Positions 16,776 through 26,939 are shown, counted from the stretch's first letter. The stretch: 64,000 bases of DNA from Longimicrobium sp. (GCA_036389135.1 DASVQP010000070.1:1-64000), one strand, 5' to 3'. Notes: generated by a model not told the origin, from the sequence alone. Numbers and translations: made by a program.

Positions 16776-18248
16776 TCACGATCCGGTGGCAGCCCGGCGC
16801 AGCAGATCCCAGGCGTGCGCCACGTGCGCCTCGGTCGTGCGCAGGTTGCCGACGGCCAGGCGCAGCGCCGTGCGGCCGTTGAGCTTCGTGTGCGAGAGGA
16901 GCGCCTCGCCGGTGGCGTTGACGGCCGCCATCACCCGCTCGTTGTGCGCGTCGGTAGCCTCGCCGTCCATCCCCTCCGGCCGGTGGCGGAAGACGACGAG
17001 GCTGAGCGGCACGGGCGCCATCCGCTCCCACCCCGGCTCCGCGTCCACCCACGCGGCGAAGAGGCGCGCCAGCCGCACGTGCTCGCGGATGCGCGCCGCC
17101 ATCCCTTCGGCGCCAAAGCGGCGCAGCGTCATCCACAGCTTGAGCGAACGGAAGCGCTTCCCCAGCGCCGGCCCGTAGTCCATCAGGTTGGTGACGCTCT
17201 CCCCCTCCGGCGTCACCAGGTAGTCGGGGACGAGCGAGAAGGCGCGGCGCACCACCTCTGGCCGGCGCAGGTAGAGCACCGAGCAGTCGATGGGGACGAA
17301 GAGCCACTTGTGCGGGTTGACGACGATGGAGTCCGCCCGCTCGGCCCCGTCCAGCACCCCCCGCAGCTCGGGCACGATCGCCGCCGAGCCGCCGTACGCC
17401 GAGTCCACGTGCAGCCAGAGCCCGTGCCGCTCGCAGACGTCGGCGATGGCCGGCACCGGGTCGATGCTGCTGGTGGAGGTCGTCCCCGCCGTGGCCACGA
17501 CGCAGAAGGGGCGGATGCCGCTCGCTCTGTCCTCCTCGATGGAGCGCTCCAGGGCGGCGGGATCCATCCGAAAGGCGTCGTCGGTGGCGATCCTGCGCGT
17601 CCCCGTGCGCCCGATGCCGACCGTGATCCCCGCCTTTTCGATGGACGAGTGCGCCTCCTGCGAGCAGTACAGCCGCAGCTTCGGGAGGTCGCGCCCGCTC
17701 ATCCCCTCCTCGCGCACCTGCAGCCCCGCCTCCTCGCGCGCCGCCGCCACCGCGATCAGGGTGGAGATCGAGGCCGTGTCCTGGATGGTGCCGCGGAACA
17801 CTTCCGGCAGCCCCATCATCTGCCGCAGCCAGTCCAGCGTTCGCTCTTCCAGCTCGGTCTGCGCGGGTCCGGTGCGCCAGAGCATGGCATTGTTGTTGAG
17901 AGCCGCCGTCAGCATCTCCCCCAGTATTCCGGGCCCCGCGCCGGTGATGGCGAAGTAGGCGAGGAACGCGGGATGGTTCCAGTGCATCGTCCCGGGCACG
18001 ATGATGTCGCGGAAGTCGCGCAGGATCTCGTCGAGACCTTCCGGGCGGTCGGGCGCGGATGCGGGAAGCTTCGCCGCCACCTCGCCGGGCCGCACGTCCC
18101 CCAGCACCGGAAGCTCGCCGACGCCGCCGAGGTACTCCGCGATCCAGTCGACCACCTCGTGCCCGAAGCGCCGGAACTCTTCCGGCGAGATGTCGCCTGT
18201 CTCCGCGGCGCCTTGCTGCAGGGACGCGAGCTGGGGATACGGATCCAT
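16776..18248 (-). CDS. pyridoxal-phosphate-dependent (aromatic amino acid) decarboxylase, 490 aa
   Basis: Group II PLP decarboxylase of the aromatic-L-amino-acid/tyrosine decarboxylase branch. The Schiff-base lysine is K314 in [17 protein letters not shown]200 (SQEAHSS) stacks on PLP in known members, and D282 (HVDSAYGG) binds the pyridine nitrogen. N-terminal W-N-H-P-A-F-L-A-Y and the mid-chain LNNNAMLW substrate region are present. The length matches the family. Substrate (aromatic amino acid or glutamate) is not settled; the overall sequence favours aromatic. Monocistronic, with a family D hairpin upstream. Confidence 0.9.
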   Translation of the reverse strand: MDPYPQLASLQQGAAETGDISPEEFRRFGHEVVDWIAEYLGGVGELPVLGDVRPGEVAAKLPASAPDRPEGLDEILRDFRDIIVPGTMHWNHPAFLAYFAITGAGPGILGEMLTAALNNNAMLWRTGPAQTELEERTLDWLRQMMGLPEVFRGTIQDTASISTLIAVAAAREEAGLQVREEGMSGRDLPKLRLYCSQEAHSSIEKAGITVGIGRTGTRRIATDDAFRMDPAALERSIEEDRASGIRPFCVVATAGTTSTSSIDPVPAIADVCERHGLWLHVDSAYGGSAAIVPELRGVLDGAERADSIVVNPHKWLFVPIDCSVLYLRRPEVVRRAFSLVPDYLVTPEGESVTNLMDYGPALGKRFRSLKLWMTLRRFGAEGMAARIREHVRLARLFAAWVDAEPGWERMAPVPLSLVVFRHRPEGMDGEATDAHNERVMAAVNATGEALLSHTKLNGRTALRLAVGNLRTTEAHVAHAWDLLRRAATGS

Positions 18249-18356
18249 CGTGCGCGATCGGGGGTCGGGGTGCGTTTCCTCTGGCGTGCGAGCGGCGTAA
18301 CTTACGGGTGGGATGGGCCCGGCGCAGGGGGGCCTCACCCCCGCTCGTTCCTCGCT

Positions 18357-18410
18357 GCCCCCTCTCCCGATAACAGGAGAGGGCTGCGCCCTCCGTTATC
18401 GAGAGAGGGG
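18357..18410. repeat. family D hairpin repeat, copy 2
   Basis: CCTCTCCCGATAACAGGAGA and CTCCGTTATCGAGAGAGG form the same interrupted hairpin as 5896-5946. It lies in the 235-base divergent gap together with an ACTCACGCACTAT phrase that matches the inverted ends of the element at 32396. Confidence 0.8.
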
Positions 18411-18483
18411 GCGGAGGGTCGGCACTGGGGACTGGGCACTCGGCACTTTTTGCTTCCGCAATCACGCACTCACGCACTATCCC

Positions 18484-19376
<893 letters not shown>

Positions 19377-19380
<4 letters not shown>

Positions 19381-19946
19381 CCAAGGATTTACTCCGCCGC
19401 GAGGCCCGCCGCCGCATGCGCGACCTCCTCCCCAGCCAGCGCGCCGCCGCCGAGACGGAGATCGCGCGCCTGGTGTGGACGGTGCCGGAGGTCGCGGCCG
19501 CCCGCACCCTCCTCCTCTACGCGCACCTCCCGGACGAGGTCTCCACCGACGCAATCGCCCTCGAAGCGCTGACGCGCGGCGTGCACGTCGTCTTCCCGCG
19601 CGTCCTCCCCGACACCCGCGCGCTCGACCTGCACACGGTCGCCGAGCCGTCGTCGCTGCGCATCGGCGCGTACGGCATCCGCGAGCCGGACCCGGAGCGC
19701 TGCGCCCGCGTCCCCGTGGACGCCGTGGACGCCGTGCTCGTCCCCGGCCTCGCCTGGGACCGCCGCGGCGCCCGCCTCGGCCGCGGAGCCGGCTACTACG
19801 ACCGCCTCTTCGCCCTCCCCGAGTGGCGCGGGTTCCGATGCGGGGTATTCTTTGGTGCGCAGGAATTCCCCGCCGTCCCCACCGACCCCTGGGACGTGCC
19901 CCTGCAGGCGGTGGTGACGGAGGCGGGGGTGGTGGCGGCGCGTTGA
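19377..19946 (+). CDS. 5-formyltetrahydrofolate cyclo-ligase, 189 aa
   Basis: ATP-dependent conversion of 5-formyl-THF to 5,10-methenyl-THF. N-terminal basic helix (KDLLRREARRRMRDLL), the P-R-V-L-P substrate region, and the ATP-binding loop RLGRGAGYYDR near residue 135 are all present. Length is normal. The GTG start overlaps the psuG stop (GTGA), so both are co-translated although the pathways differ. Repeat units begin 16 bases after the stop. Confidence 0.9.
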
Positions 19947-19962
19947 CTAGGGCCGGTGGCGG

Positions 19963-20165
19963 GGCGGGCACGGGCAGCCACGTGGGGCGGCCCCTACGGG
20001 TTCGGTGCGCGACGCGGAGGTCGAGGCGGCGACGAGGGCGAGCAGACACGCAGGTCTGCCCCTACGACGATCGGCCCGGTGGCGGACATATGCGCTGCAC
20101 GCGGGGTTCTCCCCCTCGCCCGCCCTGCGCCCCCGCAGGCGGGGGAGGGGGCCGGGGGGAGGGGG
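19963..20165. repeat. family B units B1 and B2 plus a family E unit
   Basis: B1 (GGGCACGGGCAGCCACGTGG, 19967-19986, ending CCCCTAC), B2 (GCAGACACGCAGGTCTGCCC, 20042-20061) and the long family E GC-rich palindrome from 20107 fill the 410-base gap before the coiled-coil gene. No gene is supported in 19947-20356. Confidence 0.8.
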
Positions 20166-20356
20166 CCTTTCGACCCATTTGAAACCAGGGTCTACCCAAA
20201 TCGTAATTTTCGCATCATCTTAAGCCGCTCGCGTGCATCCACGCGTGCGGCCGTCCCCGGCCGCCCGAATCCAGTGCGTCACCCCACCCGACCCCTCCAC
20301 CCCTCAGGAGCGGCTCCGCACGGCCAGGCGGCGCGCGCGGGCCGAAGCCCAACCCC

Positions 20357-21037
20357 ATGAGCGGATTCTTCGACAAGATCAAGGACGCCAGCAAGGACGC
20401 TCTCGGCACCTTCGTGGAGTTCGAGGAGGAAGAGCGTTCGGACGCCACGGTCGGCTTCCCGCCGCGCCCGCCGGCCCCGGCCCCGGCATCGCACGCCGCG
20501 TACGCGCACCCCGCGGCACCCACCGTGCCCGCGCAGGCCGCGCCCGATCCGGAGTTCGTCAAGCAGCTGCAGGCGGCGGTGGGGGCGAGCGGCAAGCCGG
20601 CCTACTCCCAGTTCCGCGCCCTCTTCGACGCGCTCTCCGTCGTCCCCGATCCCATGCAGCGCGCGCAGGCCGCCCTCTCGGCCGCAAAGGCGAGCCACGG
20701 GGTGGACGCCGCCGCCGTGGCCGCGGCCATTGACGACCGCATGCGCATCCTGGACGGCGAGAAGGCCGCCTTCGACCGCGCGGTGAAGACCGAGTCCGAC
20801 CAGTCGGTGGGCGGGGCGCAGAGCGAGATCGAGAAGACGCGCAAGGAGATCGCGCGGCGCCAGGAGGAGATCCGCACCCTGGAGGCCCGCGCCGCCGAAC
20901 TGGAAAAGAACCTCCACGAGACCCGCGCGGCGCTGGACGCATCGTCCGCCCGCTTCGCGTCGTCGTACGCAGCCGTGCACGCCGAGCTCGCCGCCGAGCG
21001 CGCCCGCGTCGCCCCGTTCCTTACCCCCAACGCCTGA
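20357..21037 (+). CDS. cytoplasmic coiled-coil protein, first gene of ABC-OmpA cluster, 226 aa
   Basis: No family recognised. No signal peptide or membrane helix. Residues 1-30 are charged (FDKIKDASKDALGTFVEFEE), 34-65 form a Pro/Ala linker, 66-125 form a helical domain (EFVKQLQAAVG), and 150-215 form a long coiled coil (EIEKTRKEIARRQEEIRTLE). It starts after a repeat-filled gap and is followed after eight bases by a membrane protein that also carries coiled coil, so a physical partnership is likely. It probably acts on the cytoplasmic face of the assembly encoded downstream. Confidence 0.8.
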   Translation: MSGFFDKIKDASKDALGTFVEFEEEERSDATVGFPPRPPAPAPASHAAYAHPAAPTVPAQAAPDPEFVKQLQAAVGASGKPAYSQFRALFDALSVVPDPMQRAQAALSAAKASHGVDAAAVAAAIDDRMRILDGEKAAFDRAVKTESDQSVGGAQSEIEKTRKEIARRQEEIRTLEARAAELEKNLHETRAALDASSARFASSYAAVHAELAAERARVAPFLTPNA

Positions 21038-21045
21038 GCCCGACG

Positions 21046-22065
21046 ATGGAAACTCCAGCCGCACCGCGCCCGCGCCGCACCTTCTGGGAGCGCCCCGAAG
21101 GGAAGGTAGGATTGGGCATCGTGGCCGCCCTGGGAATCCTCCTGGCGTGGGGCTTCGTCCGCATCCTCCCCACGCTCATCCAGATCGCCGAGAACACGCT
21201 CTACCTGGCGTTCCTGGTGGGCGCCATTGCGCTTCTCTACTGCATCGTCTTCGTGTGGGACCGTCCGCGGACGCTCCTCTTCTACGCGCTGCAGATGATC
21301 TCGCGCTGGATCACCTCCAACTTCATCGAGCTCGATCCGGTCTCCATCCTCCACGCCTTCGTGAAGCAGATGAAGGAGCGCCGCGAGGTGATCCAGGACC
21401 GCCTGGGGCGCATCGTGGGGGTGAGGCGGATGGTGGAGGCCAAGGTCCAGAAGAGCGAAAAGGAGCGGCAGCAGGCGCTGCGCCTGGCCGCCGCCGCCAA
21501 GGGGCAGGCCGACGAGGACGGGCTCAACGCCCACGCCGAGATCGCCGCGCGCCGCACGCGCGACATCCAGGAGTACGAGGCGATGTGCGGCCAGGTGGAG
21601 AACATCGAGAAGCTGCTGCAGCGCGTCCTGCGCCGCGCCGACTACCACATCCAGACGGCCGAGGACGAGGCGAACCAGCTGCAGGACAAGCATGCCATCA
21701 CCGGCGCCGTGCAGGCGGCGACGACGGCGGCGCAGGGGATCTTTGGCGATTCGGACCTGGCCGAGGTGCGCGACATGGCCGCCGAGCGCATCCGCGACGA
21801 CTACGAAAAGCGCCTGGGCGAGCTGCAGACGCTGATCGACCTGACCGACTTCGACAACGTGGTGGACCTGAACCAGATGGCCTTCCGCCAGGAGGGGCTG
21901 GCGCAGCTCGCCGAGGCGGAAAAGAAGGTTACCGCCGCCGAGCTGGCCAATCCGGACGGCCGCGGACGCGCGTCGCTCCCGGCCGGGGCCCCCGCGGTGC
22001 CGCAGCCCGGCACAGCGTCGCCGGAAGACCGCTGGCGCAGCGCGGTCCGCCGCCCGAAGGGGTAA
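21046..22065 (+). CDS. inner-membrane coiled-coil protein, 339 aa
   Basis: Unrecognised. Two membrane helices near the N-terminus (about 20-43 and 51-70) are followed by a long, almost wholly helical cytoplasmic region (about 95-315) with heptad-like segments such as RLGELQTLIDLTDF. The C-terminus is proline-rich and disordered. The layout recalls PspA-like or membrane-tethered scaffolds, but no motif proves it. It starts eight bases after the previous stop; 44 bases separate it from the solute-binding/OmpA gene. Confidence 0.82.
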   Translation: METPAAPRPRRTFWERPEGKVGLGIVAALGILLAWGFVRILPTLIQIAENTLYLAFLVGAIALLYCIVFVWDRPRTLLFYALQMISRWITSNFIELDPVSILHAFVKQMKERREVIQDRLGRIVGVRRMVEAKVQKSEKERQQALRLAAAAKGQADEDGLNAHAEIAARRTRDIQEYEAMCGQVENIEKLLQRVLRRADYHIQTAEDEANQLQDKHAITGAVQAATTAAQGIFGDSDLAEVRDMAAERIRDDYEKRLGELQTLIDLTDFDNVVDLNQMAFRQEGLAQLAEAEKKVTAAELANPDGRGRASLPAGAPAVPQPGTASPEDRWRSAVRRPKG

Positions 22066-22109
22066 GGGCGCCCCTTTTCAACCAACCAACTCTTATCAGC
22101 AGGGCCACG

Positions 22110-23936
22110 ATGAAACTGACTTCCACGGGCCAGAAGACGGTCCGAGTGCTGGGCGGCCTGGCCGTCATCCTGGTGGTGGGCCTGGGGCTGCGCTACGCCG
22201 CCATGAACGGCTACGGGCGCGAGATCCTGGGCTCCGTCGTGCCGGACAAGATCGAGGGGCTGGACGCCGGCTCGGACGCGCTGGTGGGCGGGGCCGAGTT
22301 CGCCGGCCTCCCCAGCGACAAGCCGGCGGCGCTCCCCGGCGCTCCCGAGGTGCGCATCAACTTCTGGGCGTGGAACTCCCAGATGGGGTGCCTCTACAGC
22401 AACGGCGGCCCGGTGACCACCGAGGGCTCGCTGATGGAGAAGCAGGGAGTCAAGGTCAAGATCGCGCGCCAGGACGACAACTCGCAGCTCATGGCGGGGC
22501 TCACCGCGCTGGCGAAGGGCCTCCACGACGGGCAGGCCCAGCCGCGCGACGGGATCCACTTCATCGGAATCATGGGCGACGGCGCCGGCGCCTTTTTGGC
22601 CGCGCTCAACAGCCAGCTGATCGACAGCTTCGGCCCGGAGTACCGCGCGGAGATCGTGGGCTCGTGCGGCTACTCGCGCGGCGAGGACAAGCTGATGGGG
22701 CCCAAGGCGTGGCGTGACAACCCGCAGACCATGCGCGGCGCCGTGGTGGCGGGCGTGCTGCGCGACGGCGACTGGAACATCGCCCAGCGCTTCATGGGCG
22801 ACAACGCCATCCCCAACAACCCGGACGAGACCACCTACGATCCGCAGGCGGTCAACTGGATCAACACCTCCTCGTACGTGGACGCGGCCGAGAAGTACGT
22901 CTCGGGCTACTGCGAAGACCGCAAGGTGGTGCAGAACGGCAAGCTCACCGGCGACACCAAGCGGGTGTGCGTGGACGGCATCGTCACCTGGACGCCGGCC
23001 GACGTGACGGCGGCGCAGGGGCGCGGCGGGCTCGTCTCGGTGGTATCCACCAAGGAGTACTCGTCGCAGATGCCGCACGTCATCATCGGCATCCGCAAGT
23101 GGAACCAGCAGAACCGCGAGACGGTGGTCAAGATGCTCTCGGCCTTCATGGCCGGCGGCGACCAGGTGCTTCAGCACCCGCGCGCGCTGCGCCGCGCCGC
23201 CGAGATCTCGCAGGAGATCTACCAGGAGAAGGGGGCCGACGCGGCGTACTGGGAGAAGTACTACCGCGGCGTGATCGAGCCGGACAAGACGGGGCAGCCG
23301 GTGGAGCTGGGCGGGTCGAAGGCCAACAACCTGGCCGACAACCTCCTCCTCTTCGGCCTGGCGCCGGGCAGCTCGCCGGAGACGTCGCGCTTTCGCGCCA
23401 CCTACACGGTGTTTGGCAAGATCGTGACGCAGCAGTACCCCAAGCTGGTGCCCAGCGTACCGCCGGTCGACTCGATCCTGGACGTGTCGTACCTGCGGCT
23501 GGCCTCGGAGCGCGCGGGCGCATCGGGCGAGGCGGTGGGCAAGGCGGAGACGCCCACCTTCACGCCGACCAACGAAAAGGTGACGCGCGTGGTGGGCCGC
23601 CGCGACTACAAGATCACCTTCCAGACCGGCTCCGCCGAGCTGTCGCCGGAGGGCGAGCGCCAGCTGCAGGAGCTGTTCGACAACCTGTCGATCAACTCGC
23701 TGGCGGTGGAGGTGCACGGCCACACGGACAACACCGGCTCGGCCGACGCCAACCAGCAGCTCTCCGAGGACCGCGCGATGGCGGTGAAGAAGTACCTGGA
23801 GGGCCGCTCGGCGAGCACCTTCCCGCAGGGCCGCGTGCGCGTCTTCGCCCACGGCGCCACGGAGCCGGTAGAGTCGAATCGCACCGAGGCAGGCCGCTCC
23901 GCGAATCGCCGCGTGGAGGTCGTGATCGGGAACTGA
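22110..23936 (+). CDS. solute-binding domain fused to OmpA C-terminal domain, 608 aa
   Basis: Bifunctional envelope protein. A membrane anchor at residues 11-31 is followed by a periplasmic binding domain (about 70-400) resembling NitT/TauT or phosphate-type ABC solute-binding proteins: VRINFWAWNSQMG, IMGDGAGAFLAALN, PHVIIGIRKWNQQNRET. A linker leads to an OmpA/MotB domain (about 498-608) with the peptidoglycan motif GHTDNTGSADANQQLSEDRA and final S-A-N-R-R-V-E-V. The protein would span from the inner membrane to the wall. A permease and an ATPase follow, so it probably presents a ligand to them. The ligand is unknown. Confidence 0.88.
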   Translation: MKLTSTGQKTVRVLGGLAVILVVGLGLRYAAMNGYGREILGSVVPDKIEGLDAGSDALVGGAEFAGLPSDKPAALPGAPEVRINFWAWNSQMGCLYSNGGPVTTEGSLMEKQGVKVKIARQDDNSQLMAGLTALAKGLHDGQAQPRDGIHFIGIMGDGAGAFLAALNSQLIDSFGPEYRAEIVGSCGYSRGEDKLMGPKAWRDNPQTMRGAVVAGVLRDGDWNIAQRFMGDNAIPNNPDETTYDPQAVNWINTSSYVDAAEKYVSGYCEDRKVVQNGKLTGDTKRVCVDGIVTWTPADVTAAQGRGGLVSVVSTKEYSSQMPHVIIGIRKWNQQNRETVVKMLSAFMAGGDQVLQHPRALRRAAEISQEIYQEKGADAAYWEKYYRGVIEPDKTGQPVELGGSKANNLADNLLLFGLAPGSSPETSRFRATYTVFGKIVTQQYPKLVPSVPPVDSILDVSYLRLASERAGASGEAVGKAETPTFTPTNEKVTRVVGRRDYKITFQTGSAELSPEGERQLQELFDNLSINSLAVEVHGHTDNTGSADANQQLSEDRAMAVKKYLEGRSASTFPQGRVRVFAHGATEPVESNRTEAGRSANRRVEVVIGN

Positions 23937-23952
23937 GAGAACGGAAGTCCTG

Positions 23953-24004
23953 AGTCCTAAGTGCTAAGTGCTGAACCGCGGTTTAGCACTTAGCACTTAG
24001 GACT
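23953..24004. repeat. 52-base near-perfect palindrome inside the ABC-OmpA cluster
   Basis: Twenty-base arms AGTCCTAAGTGCTAAGTGCT and AGCACTTAGCACTTAGGACT are perfectly complementary, and the 12-base centre AACCGCGG(TTT) is itself self-complementary. A short T run follows. It lies 16 bases after the solute-binding gene stop and 48 bases before the permease start, so it may attenuate transcription or protect the upstream mRNA. Confidence 0.9.
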
Positions 24005-24052
24005 TTAGCACTTCCCTCCCGCATCTTCACCCCGCACCCAAACCATCCCCCC

Positions 24053-24838
24053 ATGCCCTCCCTTGGTCCCGCACTGCGGCCCAACCGCTGGATCGCGCCC
24101 GGAGCGTACTGGCTCCTGGTCGCCATGTGGACGGTGCTCGTGTTCATGGCGTGGCTCCTGGCGCCCGCGTACTTCCCGTCGCCGGCGCGCGTGCTCAGGG
24201 CGTTCAACGAGCTGACCGCCAGCCAGGGGCTCATCGGCGAGCTGTGGACGTCGCTGGTGCTCTTTGGCGAGTCGCTCCTGATCGCGTCCATCCTGTCGAT
24301 GGGGCTGGCGTACGCCACGGTGGTGCCGGCGGTGCGGCCCATCGTGATGGCGCTCACCCGCGCGCGCTTCCTGTCGCTGGTGGGGCTCACCTTCATCTTC
24401 ACCATGATGCTGAGCGGCGGCCACGCGCTCAAGGTGGGGCTCCTGGTGTTCGGGATCTCCGCCTTCTTCCTCACCTCCATGGTGGACGTGGTGGCGCAGG
24501 TGCCCACCGAAAAGCTGGACCACGCGCGCACCCTGCGCATGGGCGAGTGGCGCACCGTGTGGGAGGTGATCGTGCTCGGACAGATGGGGACCGCGCTCGA
24601 CGTCCTCCGCCAGAACGCCGCCATCGGATGGATGATGCTCACCATGGTGGAGGGGATCTCGCGCAGCGAGGGCGGGATCGGGGCGCTGCTGATGGACCAG
24701 AACAAGCACTTCAACCTGGCCGCCATCTTCGCGGTGCAGGGCGTCTTCCTGGTGGCCGGCTTCGCGCAGGACGCCGTGCTGGCGTGGCTCAAGGCGACGC
24801 TGGTGCCGCACGCCGCCCTCACCACGGTGCGCAGATGA
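24053..24838 (+). CDS. ABC transporter permease, NitT/TauT type, 261 aa
   Basis: Inner-membrane component of a binding-protein-dependent importer. Hydrophobic segments lie near 17-40, 68-90, 98-118, 120-145, 190-212 and 228-250. An EAA-like coupling loop, LDHARTLRMGEWRTVWEVI, sits at about 157-175, where the ATPase docks. The length is typical of TauC/SsuC permeases. The stop overlaps the ATPase start (ATGA). The partner binding protein is the OmpA fusion upstream. Substrate cannot be inferred. Confidence 0.9.
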   Translation: MPSLGPALRPNRWIAPGAYWLLVAMWTVLVFMAWLLAPAYFPSPARVLRAFNELTASQGLIGELWTSLVLFGESLLIASILSMGLAYATVVPAVRPIVMALTRARFLSLVGLTFIFTMMLSGGHALKVGLLVFGISAFFLTSMVDVVAQVPTEKLDHARTLRMGEWRTVWEVIVLGQMGTALDVLRQNAAIGWMMLTMVEGISRSEGGIGALLMDQNKHFNLAAIFAVQGVFLVAGFAQDAVLAWLKATLVPHAALTTVRR

Positions 24839-25665
24839 CCACGCAGCACGTATACGAGCGCCGCGGTACCCTGCTGGACATCCAGGGCATCCGCTTCGCC
24901 CGCGGCGGCGCCGCCATCCTGCGCGACCTCTCCGTGCAGATCCGCGACGTGGTGCGCCCCGGGATGTCGCAGGGGCAGATCGTGGGGCTGCTGGGTCCCT
25001 CCGGCGTCGGCAAGACGACGCTCTTCAAGATCCTGGCGGGCCTGGTGGATCCCGATGAGGGGACGGTGCGGATCGGCGAGGCAGGCATCCCCGCCAATCC
25101 GGGGCTGGTGGGGGTGGTGACGCAGAACTACGTCCTCTTCGAGCACCGCACCGTGCTGGGCAACCTGCTGATCGCGGGGAAGCAGGCCGGGATGTCCTCC
25201 GCCGACGCGAAGACGCGGGCGATGGAGTACCTGGAGCGCTTCGGGCTGACGGCGCACGCGGAGAAGTACCCGATGCAGCTCTCCGGCGGGCAGCGGCAGC
25301 GCGTCGCCATCGCGCAGCAGCTGCTCTGCTCGGAGCACTACCTGGTGATGGACGAGCCGTTCTCCGGCCTCGACGTGATCGCGCAGGAAAAGGTGCAGGA
25401 GCTGCTGATCGAGGTCAGCCACCGCCACGAGGAGAACACCATCATCCTGGTGACGCACGACGTGTCTGCCGCGGTGGCGGTGTGCGACACCATCTGGCTG
25501 ATGGGGCGCGACCGCGAGCCGAACGGCGCCATCATCCCCGGCGCGCGCATCGTGGAGGTGATCGACCTCATCGAGCGCGACCTGGCGTGGCATCCGGACA
25601 TCCGCACGCGGCCCGGGTTCCACGCGCTCGTGGACGAGATAAAGGCGCGGTTTCACACGCTTTGA
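24835..25665 (+). CDS. ABC transporter ATP-binding protein, 276 aa
   Basis: Energises the preceding permease. Walker A GPSGVGKT (54-61), Q-loop Q97, signature LSGGQ (149-153), Walker B YLVMDE (169-174), D-loop SGLD (177-180) and switch H208 are all intact. Residues 35-48 contain a short insertion before Walker A (RDVVRPGMSQGQ). The C-terminal 50 residues (EVIDLIERDLAWHPDIRT) extend beyond the nucleotide-binding domain. The ATG overlaps the permease stop. A family A hairpin begins six bases after the stop, marking the end of the cluster. Confidence 0.93.
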   Translation: MTTQHVYERRGTLLDIQGIRFARGGAAILRDLSVQIRDVVRPGMSQGQIVGLLGPSGVGKTTLFKILAGLVDPDEGTVRIGEAGIPANPGLVGVVTQNYVLFEHRTVLGNLLIAGKQAGMSSADAKTRAMEYLERFGLTAHAEKYPMQLSGGQRQRVAIAQQLLCSEHYLVMDEPFSGLDVIAQEKVQELLIEVSHRHEENTIILVTHDVSAAVAVCDTIWLMGRDREPNGAIIPGARIVEVIDLIERDLAWHPDIRTRPGFHALVDEIKARFHTL

Positions 25666-25670
25666 ACCGC

Positions 25671-25758
25671 CTCACACAGAGACACGGAGGGGAACAGCAA
25701 GAACTGCAGAAGGAGTTCTCTGTGGTTTGTAGTTTCCCTCCGTGTTCTCTGTGTGAGA
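25671..25758. repeat. family A hairpin repeat, copy 4
   Basis: Left arm CTCACACAGAGACACGGAGG and right arm CCTCCGTGTTCTCTGTGTGA. It again begins six bases after a stop codon and ends 27 bases before the next gene. Confidence 0.88.
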
Positions 25759-25784
25759 TGCTGTTCGGCTTCTACACGAGAGCT

Positions 25785-26459
25785 ATGATGTTCCATCGTA
25801 TTCTTCTGGCAGGGGCGCTTTTTACGCTGGGCGCTTGCACGTCGTTCAACTCGGTGCGCTCGGCGGAGGTGCACCGGGGGCCGGCGATCGCGCTGCAGGG
25901 GACGGTCACGACGGCGCCGGGCGATGATGCGGCCTGGTTCTGGGGGCTCGACTGCTCTTCCAACTGCAACCGCGTGCTGGCGAGCTTCGATGGCGGGGTG
26001 ATGTTCGGAAGCACGTCCGGGCGGCCGTTCAGTGTGGGCGCGGGATTCAGCGGGATCCTCTATCCGTACCTGGAGGGCTACGTGCAGCTCAACCGCGCGG
26101 AGCGGAATCCGTGGGGCGCGGGGGTGCGCGTAGGCATTCCGGCGCAGAGCTGGACCGAGCACCAGCTCTTCGCGCGCTTCGACAGGCCGCTGGGGGATGG
26201 GAAGCGCCTCCTCCTCAACCCCACGATCTTCCTCCACACCGGCAACTCACCCAACGGCGCGAATCCCGGGCACTTGCTGGCGTTCGTGCCGGGCGTGGGA
26301 GTCCTGTTCGAGGGCGAGACGATGTCGTTCATCCCCGCGATCTCGCTGGGATTGGGGCGCGGCGAGCGCCGGGCGTATTCCAGCGACGAGGGCGGCCCGT
26401 TCACCACCGTGTTCGGCACCGTTTCGATGTCCATCGTGGGTCACCGGAAGCGGCCGTAA
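25785..26459 (+). CDS. predicted lipoprotein with beta-rich domain, 224 aa
   Basis: No family recognised. The signal peptide ends in LGAC, giving a lipidated C18. The mature protein has repeated aromatic/glycine strands (FSVGAGFSGILYPYLEGYVQ, LLLNPTIFLHTG, FIPAISLGLG) consistent with an eight- to ten-strand barrel or lipocalin-like fold. Two cysteines (DCSSNCN, about 53-57) may form a disulfide. It ends at a bidirectional terminator. The start at 25785 is the first of two adjacent ATG codons. Confidence 0.75.
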   Translation: MMFHRILLAGALFTLGACTSFNSVRSAEVHRGPAIALQGTVTTAPGDDAAWFWGLDCSSNCNRVLASFDGGVMFGSTSGRPFSVGAGFSGILYPYLEGYVQLNRAERNPWGAGVRVGIPAQSWTEHQLFARFDRPLGDGKRLLLNPTIFLHTGNSPNGANPGHLLAFVPGVGVLFEGETMSFIPAISLGLGRGERRAYSSDEGGPFTTVFGTVSMSIVGHRKRP

Positions 26460-26476
26460 GTTGCGAGGCCGCAGAA

Positions 26477-26517
26477 AGAAAGAGCGGGCGCGGCTGCATG
26501 CCGCGCCCGCTCTCTTT
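26477..26517. terminator. bidirectional rho-independent terminator
   Basis: AGAGCGGGCGCGGC and GCCGCGCCCGCTCT form a 14-bp stem around TGCAT, with A-rich and T-rich flanks. It lies between convergent genes ending at 26459 and 26535. Confidence 0.92.
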
Positions 26518-26534
26518 TGCCCTCACGCCAGAGC

Positions 26535-26939
26535 TTACGCGGCGGGGATCCGTGCCCGCTCCAGCTGCTGCTCGCGCAGGCGGCCGCCGATCCAGGCGTA
26601 CGGCATCACCAGCGCCAGGTTCAGCGCGATGGCCCAGGCAGGCCGCTGCCCCCACGTGGCTACCGCGCCGATCACGTTGAAGACGAGGCCGAGGAAGCCC
26701 AGGATCAGCGCGTGGCGCATCGGGCGGTCGGGCGCGAGCCACGCGGCCAGCCAGCACCCGGCGATGGCGAAGATGGCCACGTACGCCGCCTCCAAAAGGA
26801 CCGGGCCGGCGTCGGTCATCGACTCGCCGGCAGGCAGGAACCCGGCGGAGGAAAGAATGGCGCCGGTGCCGCCCGCAAGCGCGCCGATGAACAGGAAGCC
26901 GACGACGATCGCGAGGATGCTGCGGACGATGGGTGCCAC
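26535..26939 (-). CDS. four-helix membrane protein, 134 aa
   Basis: Unrecognised integral membrane protein. Hydrophobic helices lie at about 6-27, 47-68, 75-95 and 101-119, with a positively charged C-terminus (RLREQQLERARIPAA). The MAPIVRSILAIVVGFLFIGA start resembles several short DoxX-like or DUF families, but nothing specific is present. Monocistronic, convergent with the lipoprotein gene. Function unknown. Confidence 0.7.
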   Translation of the reverse strand: MAPIVRSILAIVVGFLFIGALAGGTGAILSSAGFLPAGESMTDAGPVLLEAAYVAIFAIAGCWLAAWLAPDRPMRHALILGFLGLVFNVIGAVATWGQRPAWAIALNLALVMPYAWIGGRLREQQLERARIPAA

